Of a DNA stretch of 64,000 nt, positions 47,859 through 60,260 are shown piece by piece. Below the pieces are notes generated by a model. The model was not told the origin of the DNA. It did no database searches and saw only the letters and a list, made by a program, of their open reading frames with translations. The stretch is from Cyclina sinensis (lineage: Eukaryota; Mollusca; Bivalvia; Venerida; Veneridae): NCBI GenBank assembly GCA_012932295.1, contig JAAONU010000009.1, positions 541,697 through 605,696 of the forward strand, read 5' to 3'. Position 1 is the stretch's first letter, and every line of letters begins with the position of its first letter. The translations under genes and the position numbers were made by a program.

Positions 47859-48084
47859 TTAATTATTTCCCTCTATAAAATTTAATATAGCAACCCCGAT
47901 CGATAGATAAGTCAATGGCTTATCAGCTGGAATCCTGGAGAACAACACTGATTATATGAAGTACAGGTCTTCTTTTTACACCTGCCAGCCAAGCACCTGA
48001 CACCTTTGTTGTAGTTAACATTCACAGAATAAACAAGAAGCAGGCAAGTTTTGCAGTAAATCCACTGACCTTACAAGTGTGGTT

Positions 48085-49964
48085 TTAGCTCACCTTAGCA
48101 CAAAGTGCTCAATGTCAGCTTTTGTGATCAGTCTTCGTCCGTCTGTCTTCAATTGTACATTCAAACGACATCTCTGAAACCACTTGGCCAAATTTAATAA
48201 AACTTGCCTTGGATGTTCCTTGCCTAAAGCTCTACCATGATTGTTTAAATGGTTCCGGTCTATTATATTTCTGAGTCACTGTAGCTAAAAAAGATTTTAA
48301 AAGTTGAATCTTTAAAAATAATTTTATCCGAAACTTCATTGCATGGAGCTTAGATATTTCGTACGCAGCATCATCTAATGGACTTCTACCAAGTCCCTAG
48401 GATCAAAACTGACCCCATCCCAGGGGTCAGTTGATTTTACATAGATTAATTGAAAAACTTAAAAAGTCTTCTTGGCAGAAACCACAAGGCTTAGAATTAA
48501 GATATTTGATATGCAGCATTGTCTAGTGGACATCTACCAAGTTTGTTCAAATCATGGCCCTAGTTAAAAAAGACCCCACCCCAGGGGTCACATGTTTTAA
48601 TAGTTATTTAGGAAAAACTTTAAAAATCTTTTTGCCAAAAACCTGTAAGGTCTAGAGTTTAGATATTTAACGTGAAGCATTCTCTAATAGACCTCTTCTA
48701 AGTTTATTCAAATCATAGCCACTCAGTCAAAATAACACCTGCCCTAAGGGTCACTTGTTAACATAGAGTTATGTAGGAAAAACTTAAGAAATCTTTTTTT
48801 CAGAAACTAAAAGGCCTAGAGTTTAGATACTTGGTGTGCAGCATTGTCAATTGGACCTCTACCAAGTTTTATTTTTTTCAAATCATAGCCCCTGGATCAA
48901 AAGAGGCCCTGTCCAAGGGGTCACATTTTCTAAAAAAGAGTTTTGTAGGAAAAATTCTAAACATCCCCTTGTCAAAAACTAAAAGAAGTACGGCTTAGAT
49001 ATTTAGTATGTAGCATTGTTTAAAGAACCTCTACCAAGTTTGTACAAATCATGACCCTGGGGTTAAAACAAGCCCCACCCGGGGCCATTTGATTTGACTC
49101 AACGACATATAAAAAATAGTTCGAAATTCTGCTGCTCTTAAAACCAAGGGCTAGACCTTAAATAGTTTGTTGTTCTGTCTCCCCCAACCCCACCCTTCTG
49201 GTGGAGAAATACTGTTTTTGCCCTGTACATTTGGGTCTGTTTGTGTCTATTTGTCACATTTAAGTTCCGTTCAATATCTTGAGTACCAGTTGACCCAAAG
49301 CCTTCAAACTTCAAGAGTTATTTCCCTTATTAAGTAGGAAAAGCTTTAGTTTTATTTTGGGTCAGTTGGTCAAAGGTCAAGGTCAGATGGACCTATAGAG
49401 TGAAAACTGTCGTACCATTTCACCCTTAAAACTGTAAAGGGTAACTGTATTAGAAGAACCGTATTGTTTTAGGGTCCAAAGGTCAAATGTTAAATTCACT
49501 TTGACTTCTAAAGTGAAGACTGTTTCTGTTCAGTAACTGCAGTACTATTCTATTCAGAGCCTTCAACCTTCACAGGATGATCGTCCGTACTCAGAAAAAA
49601 AGTATCTTATTATTTTGGGGTCAATAGGTCAAAAGTCAAGTGCACAGAGATCGGTAAAGTAAAAACTATTTCTGCTCAGTAACTGGAGTACCATTACACC
49701 TAGAACCTTTAAAATTCATAGGGTAATTAGATTGAAAACCTCTATTGTTTTGAGGGTCCGTAGGTCAAAAGTTAATTCCACAGGAACTTATAGAGTAAAA
49801 CTATTTCTGCTGAAAATTTGACCACCATTACACCAAGAGTCTTCAAACTTATTGCAAGCTTATTCAAACTTACTAACAACGAACACCATAACAACCAATA
49901 ACTATATTCGTAGCTTGAGCAATGAGTCTCAGGTGAGCGATTTAGGGCCATCACGGTCCTCTGG
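48085..49964 (-). mobile_element. 1.88-kb element, copy B
   Basis: Counterpart of 15,862-17,737 with both ends (TTAGCTCACC at the left, GGTCCTCTGG at the right, one base changed from CTCTTG). Diverged from copy A by scattered substitutions. Confidence 0.65.
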
Positions 49965-50346
49965 TTTATGCAATAAATCCTCAAATATGTTTCATCATGA
50001 TTATCCTTACTAAAACTTAAAAAGTATTTAATTTCACATTTTAACTGAACACCAGTCGTAGCACATTTCTTACTTTTTGCAATTCTGAACAAAATATACT
50101 TCGGGGAACATTATTTGGTTTAACAGTTTTTTTCTTGTAAGTTTAATCAATGCTGTCTTTATCATAAACAAAATCATTCAGACCAAAAATGAAATCCTTA
50201 TTTTTAGGTTTATCAAGTATTCCGTCTAGTCAGTTAGAATTTTAGAATCTATCAGTAGAGTACACTCTAATATCAAAATAAATACAATGTCTTTATAACA
50301 CGGTATTATATATATATTAACAGGAGCGGATCCAGAATTTCAGGTT
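49965..50346. other. Intergenic region, nothing recognised
   Basis: Matches copy A 17,738-18,117; no gene. Confidence 0.4.
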
Positions 50347-50582
50347 GGGGGGTGGGGGGGGGGGGGGGCGAAAAATTTTCGGCCAAATTTGTGTCCGTTT
50401 TCTACCTCATTTCAACGGTTGTGGTTATGCTAGAGTATACGGATTTGGCAATATCACATGGGCCTCTGATTATTCAGTTTAATGTTGAACAATAAAGTAT
50501 ACATTATTTAAGGATATATTCAAAATAGACCTACAATAACAGCTATGGTCCCATAATTTTAGAGGTGGGGAGGGGGGGGGGG
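50347..50582 (+). repeat. Two poly-G tracts, copy B
   Basis: G6-T-G15 at about 50,347-50,368 and G4-A-G11 at about 50,567-50,582. Both differ in length from copy A, as expected of slippage-prone runs. Confidence 0.55.
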
Positions 50583-51325
50583 TGAGCCGAGTGCTATTGA
50601 TAATAATACCGTGTTTTGTCCTTGACATGTGCACGTTCAATTTTTTATGGTTTTAACTATTGCCTCAGATCCATATCGTATGCACCCTTTTATGGTTCAA
50701 TTGTTCTTAAGTGTAACTTTAGATTTTGGTCACATGCCTGTTTCGACCAATGGTAGACTGCGAGGCGCAGCGCAGACGGCCAAAGTTAATAGTTGAAATT
50801 CAGTAGTGTAGAGAGAAATTCTGATTGCTTGTTTTAGTGGTGCGTAGGAATTGTTTACTGGTAATTGTAATTTTTGCATTGTTTTACACACAATGGTACA
50901 GATATTTAAGCTGCCGTTTCGTTTAAGTCGATTTCTTTACGAGTTTCGTCAGTCATTTCTTCGTCTTGGAAGGACGTTTGGTTGTCCGTCTGTATCTGCC
51001 ATTTACCATCTTCTGTGTTTTTTATGTGCTTTTGTCTAACATGATGCATAAATATGACAACTTCTTTTACAGCTAACATTCTGTTACTTCACAGGATGTC
51101 AGGAGTATTTTGTTGTGGTGAACAATATTATGTAACATATGGGAAGAGTATGGAAGATATTCTTATTTAGCGACTGATAAATATTTTATGTATGAGAGTC
51201 CAAGTAATGCGACTTGTCGAAGAGACATCGAGAAATGTTTTGATAGGCAATGTCAAAGATGTTACTGTCTAACAGTCATAAAAATGTATATAAAATGGAT
51301 TAAACCGTCAACGCAATCTTTATTA
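50583..51325. other. Intergenic region, nothing recognised
   Basis: Matches copy A 18,336-19,088 with indels that break short frames seen there. Confidence 0.4.
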
Positions 51326-53065
51326 GGCTGTGTATGTATCACTGTTGTACACCGTTCACCGGAAATAACCCATCAAACAACAAGAACGAAAGTACAAACG
51401 CTTACGTCGAGTTCACCTAAGGTAATGTTTCAAATTATTACTCCATCATAACCTACTCGATTTCTCCAAAGTAAACAATACTGTGAACTAACTATGTCTG
51501 GTTTTAGAGCAGTATTTGATTTTTTTCTGCAAATTGGGTCTATTTTTGTGTAACTGGCGATAAATTGTAGCCTCGTTGTTGACTCTTGCTAAAAATGTTG
51601 ATATGTTCCACAAAATAACGCGCCAAAACGCTTTTTTGCTGTATCAAAATACATCTTGAAATATAAAATACAGACTTTCCTCCACTCGTGTTAGAGCGGC
51701 CATTCACAAACTCGAGCTACTAATTACAAAATTTGCTAAAAACAGTCATGCCTTGTGAACAGAGTCTAGCACGGTTCTGTACGTGGTTTAGACGAAAAAC
51801 TGCGAGTGTATGGGGTGCAGTTGGTAAACGAATGCTTTTTTCTACAGATTGCAAATAGATTTCAGTACCAGCGCATACACATAAGCTGATTAAGGGATTG
51901 CAATTAGTGTCGTAGAGGGCAGGGAGTGTAAAATGGAACATTTTATTAGTTTGCAAAGGATACAAAATGTTTAATTAAATTATATACATTACAAAAACAC
52001 GATTATAAATGATAGTGCGCCGTTTCCGCACGCCTACAACCCTTTTGATGCGTGAGCATAAGTTTAATGGAAAATATTAAACTCTATAGACCTTATTTCA
52101 ATCCAACATTGATAGAACTTGGTTGAACTGTAAAATTTGGCTTAAACAGTATTTAATGATGTTGAGTTATACATTGTTAAATAAACTAGTTTACAAGGTC
52201 TTTACTTTTTACCTGTCTAAATAGTTTATTTAGAAAAAAACATGTATGATAATGAACTTTGGTTATGTATTTGCGTTGACTGATAAGGTTAAGCACGAGT
52301 TTTTATCTTATGGGAAAACTAGATCACTAGCTATAAAATCATGCGCATACTTATAACGAGACTTTGTTGCAGTTAAACTCAGGTGACCCATACTATACTC
52401 ATACTATCGCAATTGTGTGGTAGTCTTAAACATGTATTAGATAAATTATTTACCAAATATCTCTGAGTATTCTTCTTTTACTTCCAATTTGTCCATGTTT
52501 TAGTCTGAAATGAGAGCATTTTCAAATAAAACTAATATAATAAAGACTAAACTTTGTCGGTACAAGACACCGTACATATACAATTAAACCCTGTACATAG
52601 ACTACTACACCCATTTCACTTAATTTTATTTTCTTGTTATTTCGCTGACACAATACACAAGGCATGACCGTTTTTCACAAATTTTGTAAAAACAGTAGCT
52701 CGAGTTGGTGAATGGCCACTCTAATACAAGTGGAGGAAAGTCTATATTTGATACTTCAAGTTGGATTTTGATTTTGGGGAAAATATCAACATTGTTCGCA
52801 TGAGTTAACAACGAGGCTACAATTTATCGCCAATTACACAAAAATAGACCCACCTTGCAGAAAAAAGCAAATACTGCTCTAAAACTAGCCTTATAGACAT
52901 ATTTAGCTTCAAAGTATAATTTACTTTTGAGAAATCGATTAAGTTATGATGAAGAAATAATTTGAAACATTACGTTGGGTGAACTCGACGTGAGCGATTG
53001 TACTTTTGTTTTTGGCGTGTTGATGGGCTATTTCCGGTGAACGGTGTACAACAGTGTGTATAGGA
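51326..53065. mobile_element. Element with long inverted arms, copy B
   Basis: Left arm about 51,326-51,763 and right arm about 52,655-53,065, inverted to each other as in copy A. The arm ends CATGCCTTGTG and CACAAGGCATG are better preserved here than in copy A. The spacer is about 190 bases longer (extra stretch 52,137-52,328). Confidence 0.7.
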
Positions 53066-53149
53066 GCTCAAGGAACATGGACTATGTGTTTTATTCCATT
53101 TAGTGTAATTTTAAATTAATGTTTTGTTGTTATGCTTGCCCGAAAAAAA

Positions 53150-53345
53150 AATCCACTTTCCCCGAACTGGATTTGAATTCCGGTAGATTCGATTACTTAA
53201 AGCTGATATGCAAGGTAGTCCAACTTATTGTTCGGGAGTCGTGATAGTGTATGGGTCAATATCTCTCTTCCGCGAGATTATGACTCAAAACGAAAATATC
53301 TCACAAAATGTTCAAGACGTTACTTGATGTTTTGACTAATAGGCA
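53150..53345 (-). mobile_element. tRNA-like head plus hairpin module, copy B
   Basis: Counterpart of 20,708-20,905. It includes the TAGTCCAACTT start and GGGTCAATATCTC module also found at 56,297-56,437. Confidence 0.5.
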
Positions 53346-53735
53346 AGATAAGAGAAGTGCCGTATTCTAGACAAGACAGATTTATTTCAAACCGTAGTGC
53401 TATAAAGCCCAAGAGGCAATAGAGGCATTGTATAATAATGGTGGACAGTTAGACAGTTGTATAAAATGGATTCGAAATAATTACAAATTCTGATAAGCAG
53501 TTATGGAGAATGTATCAATATATTACATATAGTCTATGAGTTGTGCATTTGGCAAAATTCATGAGAGGTGTGAGGTGGGCTAATATACAAATGTATGAGG
53601 ACTTCTGACTTACACTTTCGCCACTTGCTGATTGGTCTCATTAACTGACAAGTGTCTTCTTAAATAAGTAATGTCCCTAAAGTGAATGTCAGGGAATATT
53701 TTTAGCAACTTTAATACTGTTGTATATTATAATTA

Positions 53736-54596
53736 CAGTCCAGCCTCCCCAAACGTCACCTCCAACGAGCGATATCCTCTTTACGACGACATTTTGATTC
53801 CATACCCCCGTTGGAAAATATGCATTTTCACCTCTCTCGAGCGACACCTCTCCAAAACGAGCAACGACATTACTGTTTCTCCCAATGTCATACGAAAACC
53901 TCCCATGAACAACGGAAAAATAGTCAACGAATTGTATATATCCGGGATTTCCCAAAAATATTGGAAAGGCATTTTCAGCGCATGTGTGCATGTACTAAGT
54001 CTAAAATCATGAAGTTGCAAACACCCTGCGATGTTAGAATAAAGCAAACATTACATGTGTGAAATGATGAAGCAATTTGTTTGTCAACTTGCAGGTATTT
54101 TTATTACGGTTTTGCAAGTTGTTTTTTTATTTACATTAAATTTTGAGAAATCCTAGCTCATTAAAACTGAAAAAAGCAATGTAGCGTCCGCAGTTTGACG
54201 TTTCGAATTTCTTCCATAAATGCTCTGATGGGTTTTATGTATGGTAATATGCATTTATACTCTGTTTTTTTCCCCAAACTATTGAGAAATTGTTATCTCT
54301 GCTTGTAAGTCAGCGTCATATATCACAAAAACAGGGATTTTGTCATATCAAATTTAAAAGATAGAATGGAAAAGTATAAGTTTGTTGGAGATTTTTAATA
54401 AAAACATGTGAAAAAACTTTAAAGAAAGCAGATTGCTCTTGACATCCTACCTGATTGCAAAGATTATTACCATGATAATACTTCGAACTGACAAGTCCAG
54501 CATTGAAGATTGTTTGAACCTCCCGAGAACAACAAACTCTCACAACAAACACTTTCCTTTCAACAGAATGGTGTTTGCTCTTGGGAGGTTGGACTG
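53736..54596. mobile_element. 861-bp non-autonomous Tc1/mariner-like element, both ends kept
   Basis: The ends are inverted repeats: CAGTCCAGCCTCCC at 53,736 and GGGAGGTTGGACTG ending at 54,596, each flanked by TA, the target of Tc1/mariner elements, whose ends often start CAGT. No transposase frame, so it is a deletion derivative or MITE. Copy A has lost the right end. Confidence 0.65.
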
Positions 54597-56284
54597 TACT
54601 ATATAAATTACAGTTTGAAATGCTCACTTTTCCATCGGTGTCGATTTATAACATTTTTACATTAACTGAAACATGTACCTGAATGATTCAGTATTCAGTT
54701 TTTGATTACAAAACACCTCAAGTAATGCCTTTTTGTAACATTTAGAGTAATATTAAGTATTTCTACTGAGTTTGTTGTAAATTATGGGTTCATGCAGTCA
54801 GAGACATAGTGCTGACACGGAGCATTTTGACCAACTGTTTGATGTTTATTTATTTGTTTGTAAAAATTTATTATCTAAAACATTTTTCATCACAAAAATT
54901 TCTTTTTCTCACCACTATGCGGCTCTAGTAGGTATACAGATCAAGTACGTCAACAGTGTAAATGCTCTACTCCCCACTAATTTTTATCTTCACTGTAACC
55001 ATAGTTAACATATTAAATTGTGTTAAATGATGAAATATAGCAGCTAATGTATTCAAATATTGTACAAAAATTAAAAGTAGGTTTTCTTACCTGATACAAT
55101 TTCTGTCGACTGCTATAGAGAAGCGGTTAGTAAATACATAACCCCTTACTTTTCATCACTCCGATAGCTTTGGTAAGACAGCAGCAATTATCAAAACTGG
55201 GAGATTTGTCAATGGATAACAGTGTTGGGCTTTCCATCAAATAAAAAACACATAATTGAACATTCTGGCGAAGAGGATAGAATTATTTTACATAACGTTT
55301 CAGAGTAAATTAAGAAATATATTCATTCTTTCAGTAAATTCTTGTCAGGAATTCATTATTTTTTTACAAATAAGTATTACGAAAAGAATCTAATCATACG
55401 TGAACTTTTTTTGAACATTGCATTGAACACTCCATATGACATGATTTGAGAGGCAAGCTGTAAGTCTGATTTAAAGCATTACATGTACGTTGCAGTTATG
55501 AATAAACAAACAGTTCAGTAAAGTTTGATTATTGTACCACTGATTTATCATAATTTCTCGTATCGATCTTTACATGTTTGTTACGAACTTCAAGGAACAT
55601 AACTGTTTAAGAAAAGCTGCACTAGCGTTTTAGAATTATTTATTTCGCAATACCAAGGAGCATTTTCTCAGTACATAAATTGAAACCATTATATCTCAAT
55701 GCGAACAAAATGTGATGTTTTGATAGCGGGATTTTCTTTAAAATGGTGTAAATGTGAATACTTCAATGAATAACGCCCTTAGTCAAAGTTTTCGTCTTAA
55801 ATGCTAAGTACATCAGGTAAATTTAATGCATTAACATTAATCTTATTCTGGATAGTTGTTGTACAATTATTTGATGGATAACCATTTATTCCAAAGTGTC
55901 TAAATGCATAGAGGAAAGAAATGAGCAGATGTTCTTCTTATATTGATAATATTTTTCGTTTTAAAATAGATATGCAGTATATCATCGGATAGTTTTGGGG
56001 AATGTCTCTTTAAATGATCTGAAAACCACGATTTTGACAGAGATACATACATTGATAAGAAGTATTAAATGGAGGGGACAGGGCGGAAATATCAGGGACG
56101 ATATGATGGACCGATATCAATGGCCTAGATATCTTGTCAATGACAAGTCACTGCTATCAACGGTAAGGCTTTAGATTTCCCTATCAAGTGAAAAGCTCAA
56201 GACGGAAACCGTGCCGATGATGGAATATGATGTTTGTTTAACTTTTAAGAAAAGATACATTTTCCTGATAAACCTATCAGTACT
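54597..56284. other. Intergenic region, no supported gene
   Basis: Diverged counterpart of copy A 22,091-23,764. No gene recognised. Confidence 0.45.
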
Positions 56285-56449
56285 TAGGGGATAACCTAGT
56301 CCAACTTACTGTACGCAAGTCGAGATATTGTGTAATTTTTTGTATGGGTCAATATCTCGCCTCCGTTATAGCGAGATTCTAACCCATAACGAAAATATCT
56401 CAGAATTTGCTCGAGACGTCACTTGAATTATTTTGACTAGGGGATAACC
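56285..56449. mobile_element. 141-bp insertion with 12-bp target-site duplication, copy B only
   Basis: TAGGGGATAACC at 56,285-56,296 is repeated at 56,438-56,449 around a 141-bp insert (56,297-56,437). Copy A has the single uninterrupted target at about 23,765-23,776. The insert begins TAGTCCAACTT and contains GGGTCAATATC and its hairpin partner, matching the module at 20,773-20,905. There are no terminal inverted repeats, so it is more like a short retroposon than a MITE, though no A-tail is seen. Confidence 0.85.
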
Positions 56450-57600
56450 GGGCTAGTGAGATTTAAATGGAGAGATCGTATTACTACAGATAGTGGTCAA
56501 TCTTTGTAGGTGTGACACACAGATACTGCTGAATAATCATGTTTAATAAACAAAATTGTAAGGGAAACTAGGTGCTATCAGTATAAAGTGTTACGTATAT
56601 TTTCTAGAGATGTTTTTTTGCCGTTGTAAACCCCTGATGCGTAGAATATTGCACATGGACTCAAGTCATTAGTGATTGTTTAATCTTTGGAATAATATTT
56701 CATCTTCGCTGTAGCAGGTATGATGTAAGTTTGATCTTGACTCTGCTATTGAAATGTTGCAAATTCTTTCGTGCCATTTTCTTTCTGATACATATTCTAC
56801 GAAAGGTGTATTTTCTTACAAACGGATGAACAAAGAGTGACCTCTCCTAGTAAGCACTGCCGTCACACGCCTAAATTGACTGAACATGTATAAAGTATTC
56901 TTTCAAATACTTTTTATTGCTATTAATAAATCTTATGACTTATAATACGTCGTGATGTTAAAAATGACATTTCAAAGAAGTTAATATCTTATTTATTTTC
57001 AGGCAACGGCTGCGTGCAGTTTTCATTGATTTGTAAGTTGATATTGTCGGCCTGTGCAAAAAAGGGGCCGAAGAGGAGCTGTGTTCCAGTGGTAACGCAC
57101 AAAACTTGTAATTGTGATAGAGCTAGTATTAAATTGCAATTACTGTATACAAATAACAAAATACAGAACAAATAGTACTGAAAGTCTCAGTAATCGTTTC
57201 CTAGATTTCGTTACTTGCAATAAATTTCATTATCTAATGACATTCACATTAATTTGAATCCACTTTATTTTTTAAGTCGTCACTCAATATTTTACTGACC
57301 GAAAGGGCATAGGTTCAAATCCTAGTGAAATCAAAACTTTTTCCCCCCAATTTTCATGGTGTATAGAAGCATGATATAATTTTTTTTTCCTTTGTATATT
57401 AACGTGTCTTAAATTTTAAAGAAAAAAAATCACTCAGTTTTGTGAGTCAGTCGCTCTAAGTGTTCAGAGGTACGCAACAGTATAAATAATGCCTTTGTAA
57501 CCGGATCATAATTACAAAAACTCACACATTTGTTCGATGTTTTTAGATAAGGACGGGGAAAATTGTCAACTGGACTCCGGGATTAAATAATACCGGTTTA
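56450..57600. other. B-box gene upstream region, copy B
   Basis: From about 56,930 nearly identical to copy A. It includes the putative leader exon after TTATTTTCAG (from about 57,003) with its GTAAGT donor, a tRNA-like fragment (B-box 57,312-57,322), and the acceptor before the coding exon. Confidence 0.5.
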
Positions 57601-57612
57601 CGCAATACGGAA

Positions 57613-58915
57613 ATGTCTGATTATAGAAGCGCGCAAGAGGAATCTGCAACATACAAAGGGAGTAAAACATTGCCAGTTTACAAGAGTTCTGAAAAATTTC
57701 TCGAGTATAGCTGTGACCCTTGTAACACTGCAGGGGATCATGTGGAGGCGCAAGGATTTTGTATGGACTGTGGAGACTATCTTTGTGGTAACTGCTTTAG
57801 AAGTCATTCTAGAAGTAGAGCTTCACGACATCATACATTACTAGACAGGGATAATATGCCAACAAAATCTGTTTTACTGTGTGATCTGTGTAAAATTGAA
57901 GGCGATGAAAAAGAAGCAGCAGGATACTGTACAAAATGTAAAGAATACTTATGTGAAAACTGTTACAGAAGCCATTCCAGTAATAAAACATCGATGGAAC
58001 ACGTTTTACTTGACAAAGATAACATGCCCGGCTCAAACACTAGTGCACTTGAGAATGCTGCCAGTAAAATGAAAATTTCTGAACAGTGCGTCGGCTCCGA
58101 GGAGTACACTGAAGAGTACACTTTCCTTTAATATAAAGACGGACGATGACGAGAAAGACTGCTTTATCATTAATATGACTATGGTCACCAGCACTGAATT
58201 GATTCTTGCTGACTGTCACAACAAATTGTTGAAACTCGTCGACGTTGAAAGAGGTGTAATTAAACATGCTTTGAAATTACAAGCAGAGCCACTCGGACTC
58301 ACAACGATATCCAAGGACCAGGTAGCTGTAGTACTTAGTAATCAACCTAAGATTCAGATTGTATCAGTATCTGGAGTTCTATCTATTTCTAGAACTTTAA
58401 AAACGGACGGTATCTGCGTATGCATTAAATACATAAATGGTAAATTGTATGTTTCATTTTGTGAACCTGTAAAATTCCAGATTCTGAACCTGACAGGTGC
58501 AATAAAAAAGACGATCAAGCCGGATGCTGAAGTACTCAAACACTGTACTCTTCCTAGATATATCGCAGTGAGTCACGACGAGAGTATGATCTACATATCC
58601 GACTGGAAAAACAATAAAGTGCTTAGCATGGATGTGAATGGTAACTTGATATCAATGTATCAAGATGAACTTGATGAACCTCAGGATATCACTGTCTCTC
58701 CATCCGGATCAGTTTACCTGTGTAACAGGAATCAGCACGTGGTCTACAAGATGACGTCAGATCTGAATGACGTCACCGTGATACTAGTGCAAGGAGATGG
58801 TCTAATGTTTCCAAGTGCAATGTGTTTTAATACCGTCAAGCAACATCTCTACATCAGCAGTGGAAGTGGAGAAGCAAAATATAAGAACTTCATCAAAGTG
58901 TTTAGGTGGTCTTAA
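57613..58915 (+). pseudogene. Two-B-box protein split by an 8-bp deletion (copy B)
   Basis: The first 172 codons (57,613-58,131) are almost identical to copy A and hold both B-boxes. Eight bases (CCGTGACA in A) are missing after CACTTTCCT, so the frame runs into TAA at 58,129-58,131. The original frame is open again and restarts at Met 58,175, running 246 codons to 58,915 over the propeller-like part. That part differs from A at many codons (for example KSLKLVDVES against KLLKLVDVER). A short protein with two B-boxes and no propeller could still be made from the first ORF; whether it acts as a truncated partner is speculation. The second ORF lacks its own visible promoter. Confidence 0.8.
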
Positions 58916-60059
58916 ATTTGCGAGAACTAAACATTTAATTCTCTGAGTTGGAACCTTTTTTCTTGTATAATGAAATTTAAAGTTGATTTTACAAAAAAAA
59001 AAAAATGTTTAAATATAAAACAATTAGATGCATACTTGATATGCATTAATCTAATTAGATCTTTTCATTTATAACATTATTGTCTATGAATGAATCATCT
59101 CGACATGTACACATACTTCACACAAATTGATTTGATAAATGTTGCAAGAGGTGCAGGCAAAAATGTTCGATCCACTTCTTTATTCAAAATATTTTAAAAC
59201 CATTTCACCTTCGCCAAGTAGAAACTTAACATGATTGTAGTCTAAGAGAATAAATTACTGAGAAAATGTAATTGTTACAAGAACTTACATTTTTAATTAA
59301 GTTTAGAGGTGAAATCAAAGGTTTATAATTCCAACAAAGAAATATATTCATTTTAAAATATTTCATATTAAGCTTACTGACATGCATACTCTACTGTTTG
59401 AGAAATTTATATCTTGAACGGATTTGCATCTGTGTTATATGTAAAGAAAAATAAGTATGTATTAATCTTTAAAATGTTTCTGTGGAGGAATGTATTATTT
59501 ATTTAGTCTAAGTTTTATGGAAATCTGGTTTGTCATTTTAAGAATAATAATATTTTTGAAATAGTTTCCAGTTAAAATTATTCATTGATGAACTAAAATA
59601 GATTTTACACAATATGCAGTTAGTAAGATTAGGTAAATATATATAGTTTTGTATTTGTGTGTGAATCTGTGGGTGTTGTTTTTCTGTACCTTTACTATGA
59701 TTATAAATCCTAATAAATTTTTACACACTATTCTACTTCTTAAATCTATTTCATCTTGTGTAAGGTTTATGCATACTACACATTTGCCGCTCGAAATTAT
59801 TTATTATTCACTTGAGTGACTCGGAAAATTTTGTTTTGCTTACTGTACATGTTTCCCCAATATTTTACACACGCAAGTTTAGTGTGACTTATGAAATAAA
59901 ACGCTTTTATTCACTGTTGTTACAGTAATTTCTCCAGTTTCTTACAGCTATGCGAGAAATTGTAAGCAGAAATAATTTGTGGTCTCAAGTCTATAAAGAA
60001 CTCTCCATAAATGCCATATAAACTTCCGTCTAAAATATAGACGGAGAGAAAAGCATTTT
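58916..60059. other. B-box 3' flank, copy B
   Basis: Diverged counterpart of copy A 26,251-27,355, with A13 at about 58,995 and AT-rich sequence. No gene supported. Confidence 0.45.
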
Positions 60060-60260
60060 GTTAAAATATCTACGGTGTCCCGTTAGGGCCTTTGTAGTTT
60101 CGCTCTGGCACTCTAAAGGGAAAATTGTGATAACAATGCGAAGACATGAAATTATGACGTAACAGCACAGAAACACGATGTTAAAACGCGCTTTTGTTTC
60201 GCGTTATTTCGACTTCGCGATTTCGCACCGTGGTTTTGCCCATTCGACCCAAAGGGAAAA
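60060..60260. repeat. CpG-rich hairpin repeat, copy B (decayed)
   Basis: Counterpart of 27,359-27,560. The hairpin pairs are partly destroyed by substitutions and a small deletion (AACAATGCGAA replaces AACACGATGCGAA). Confidence 0.55.
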
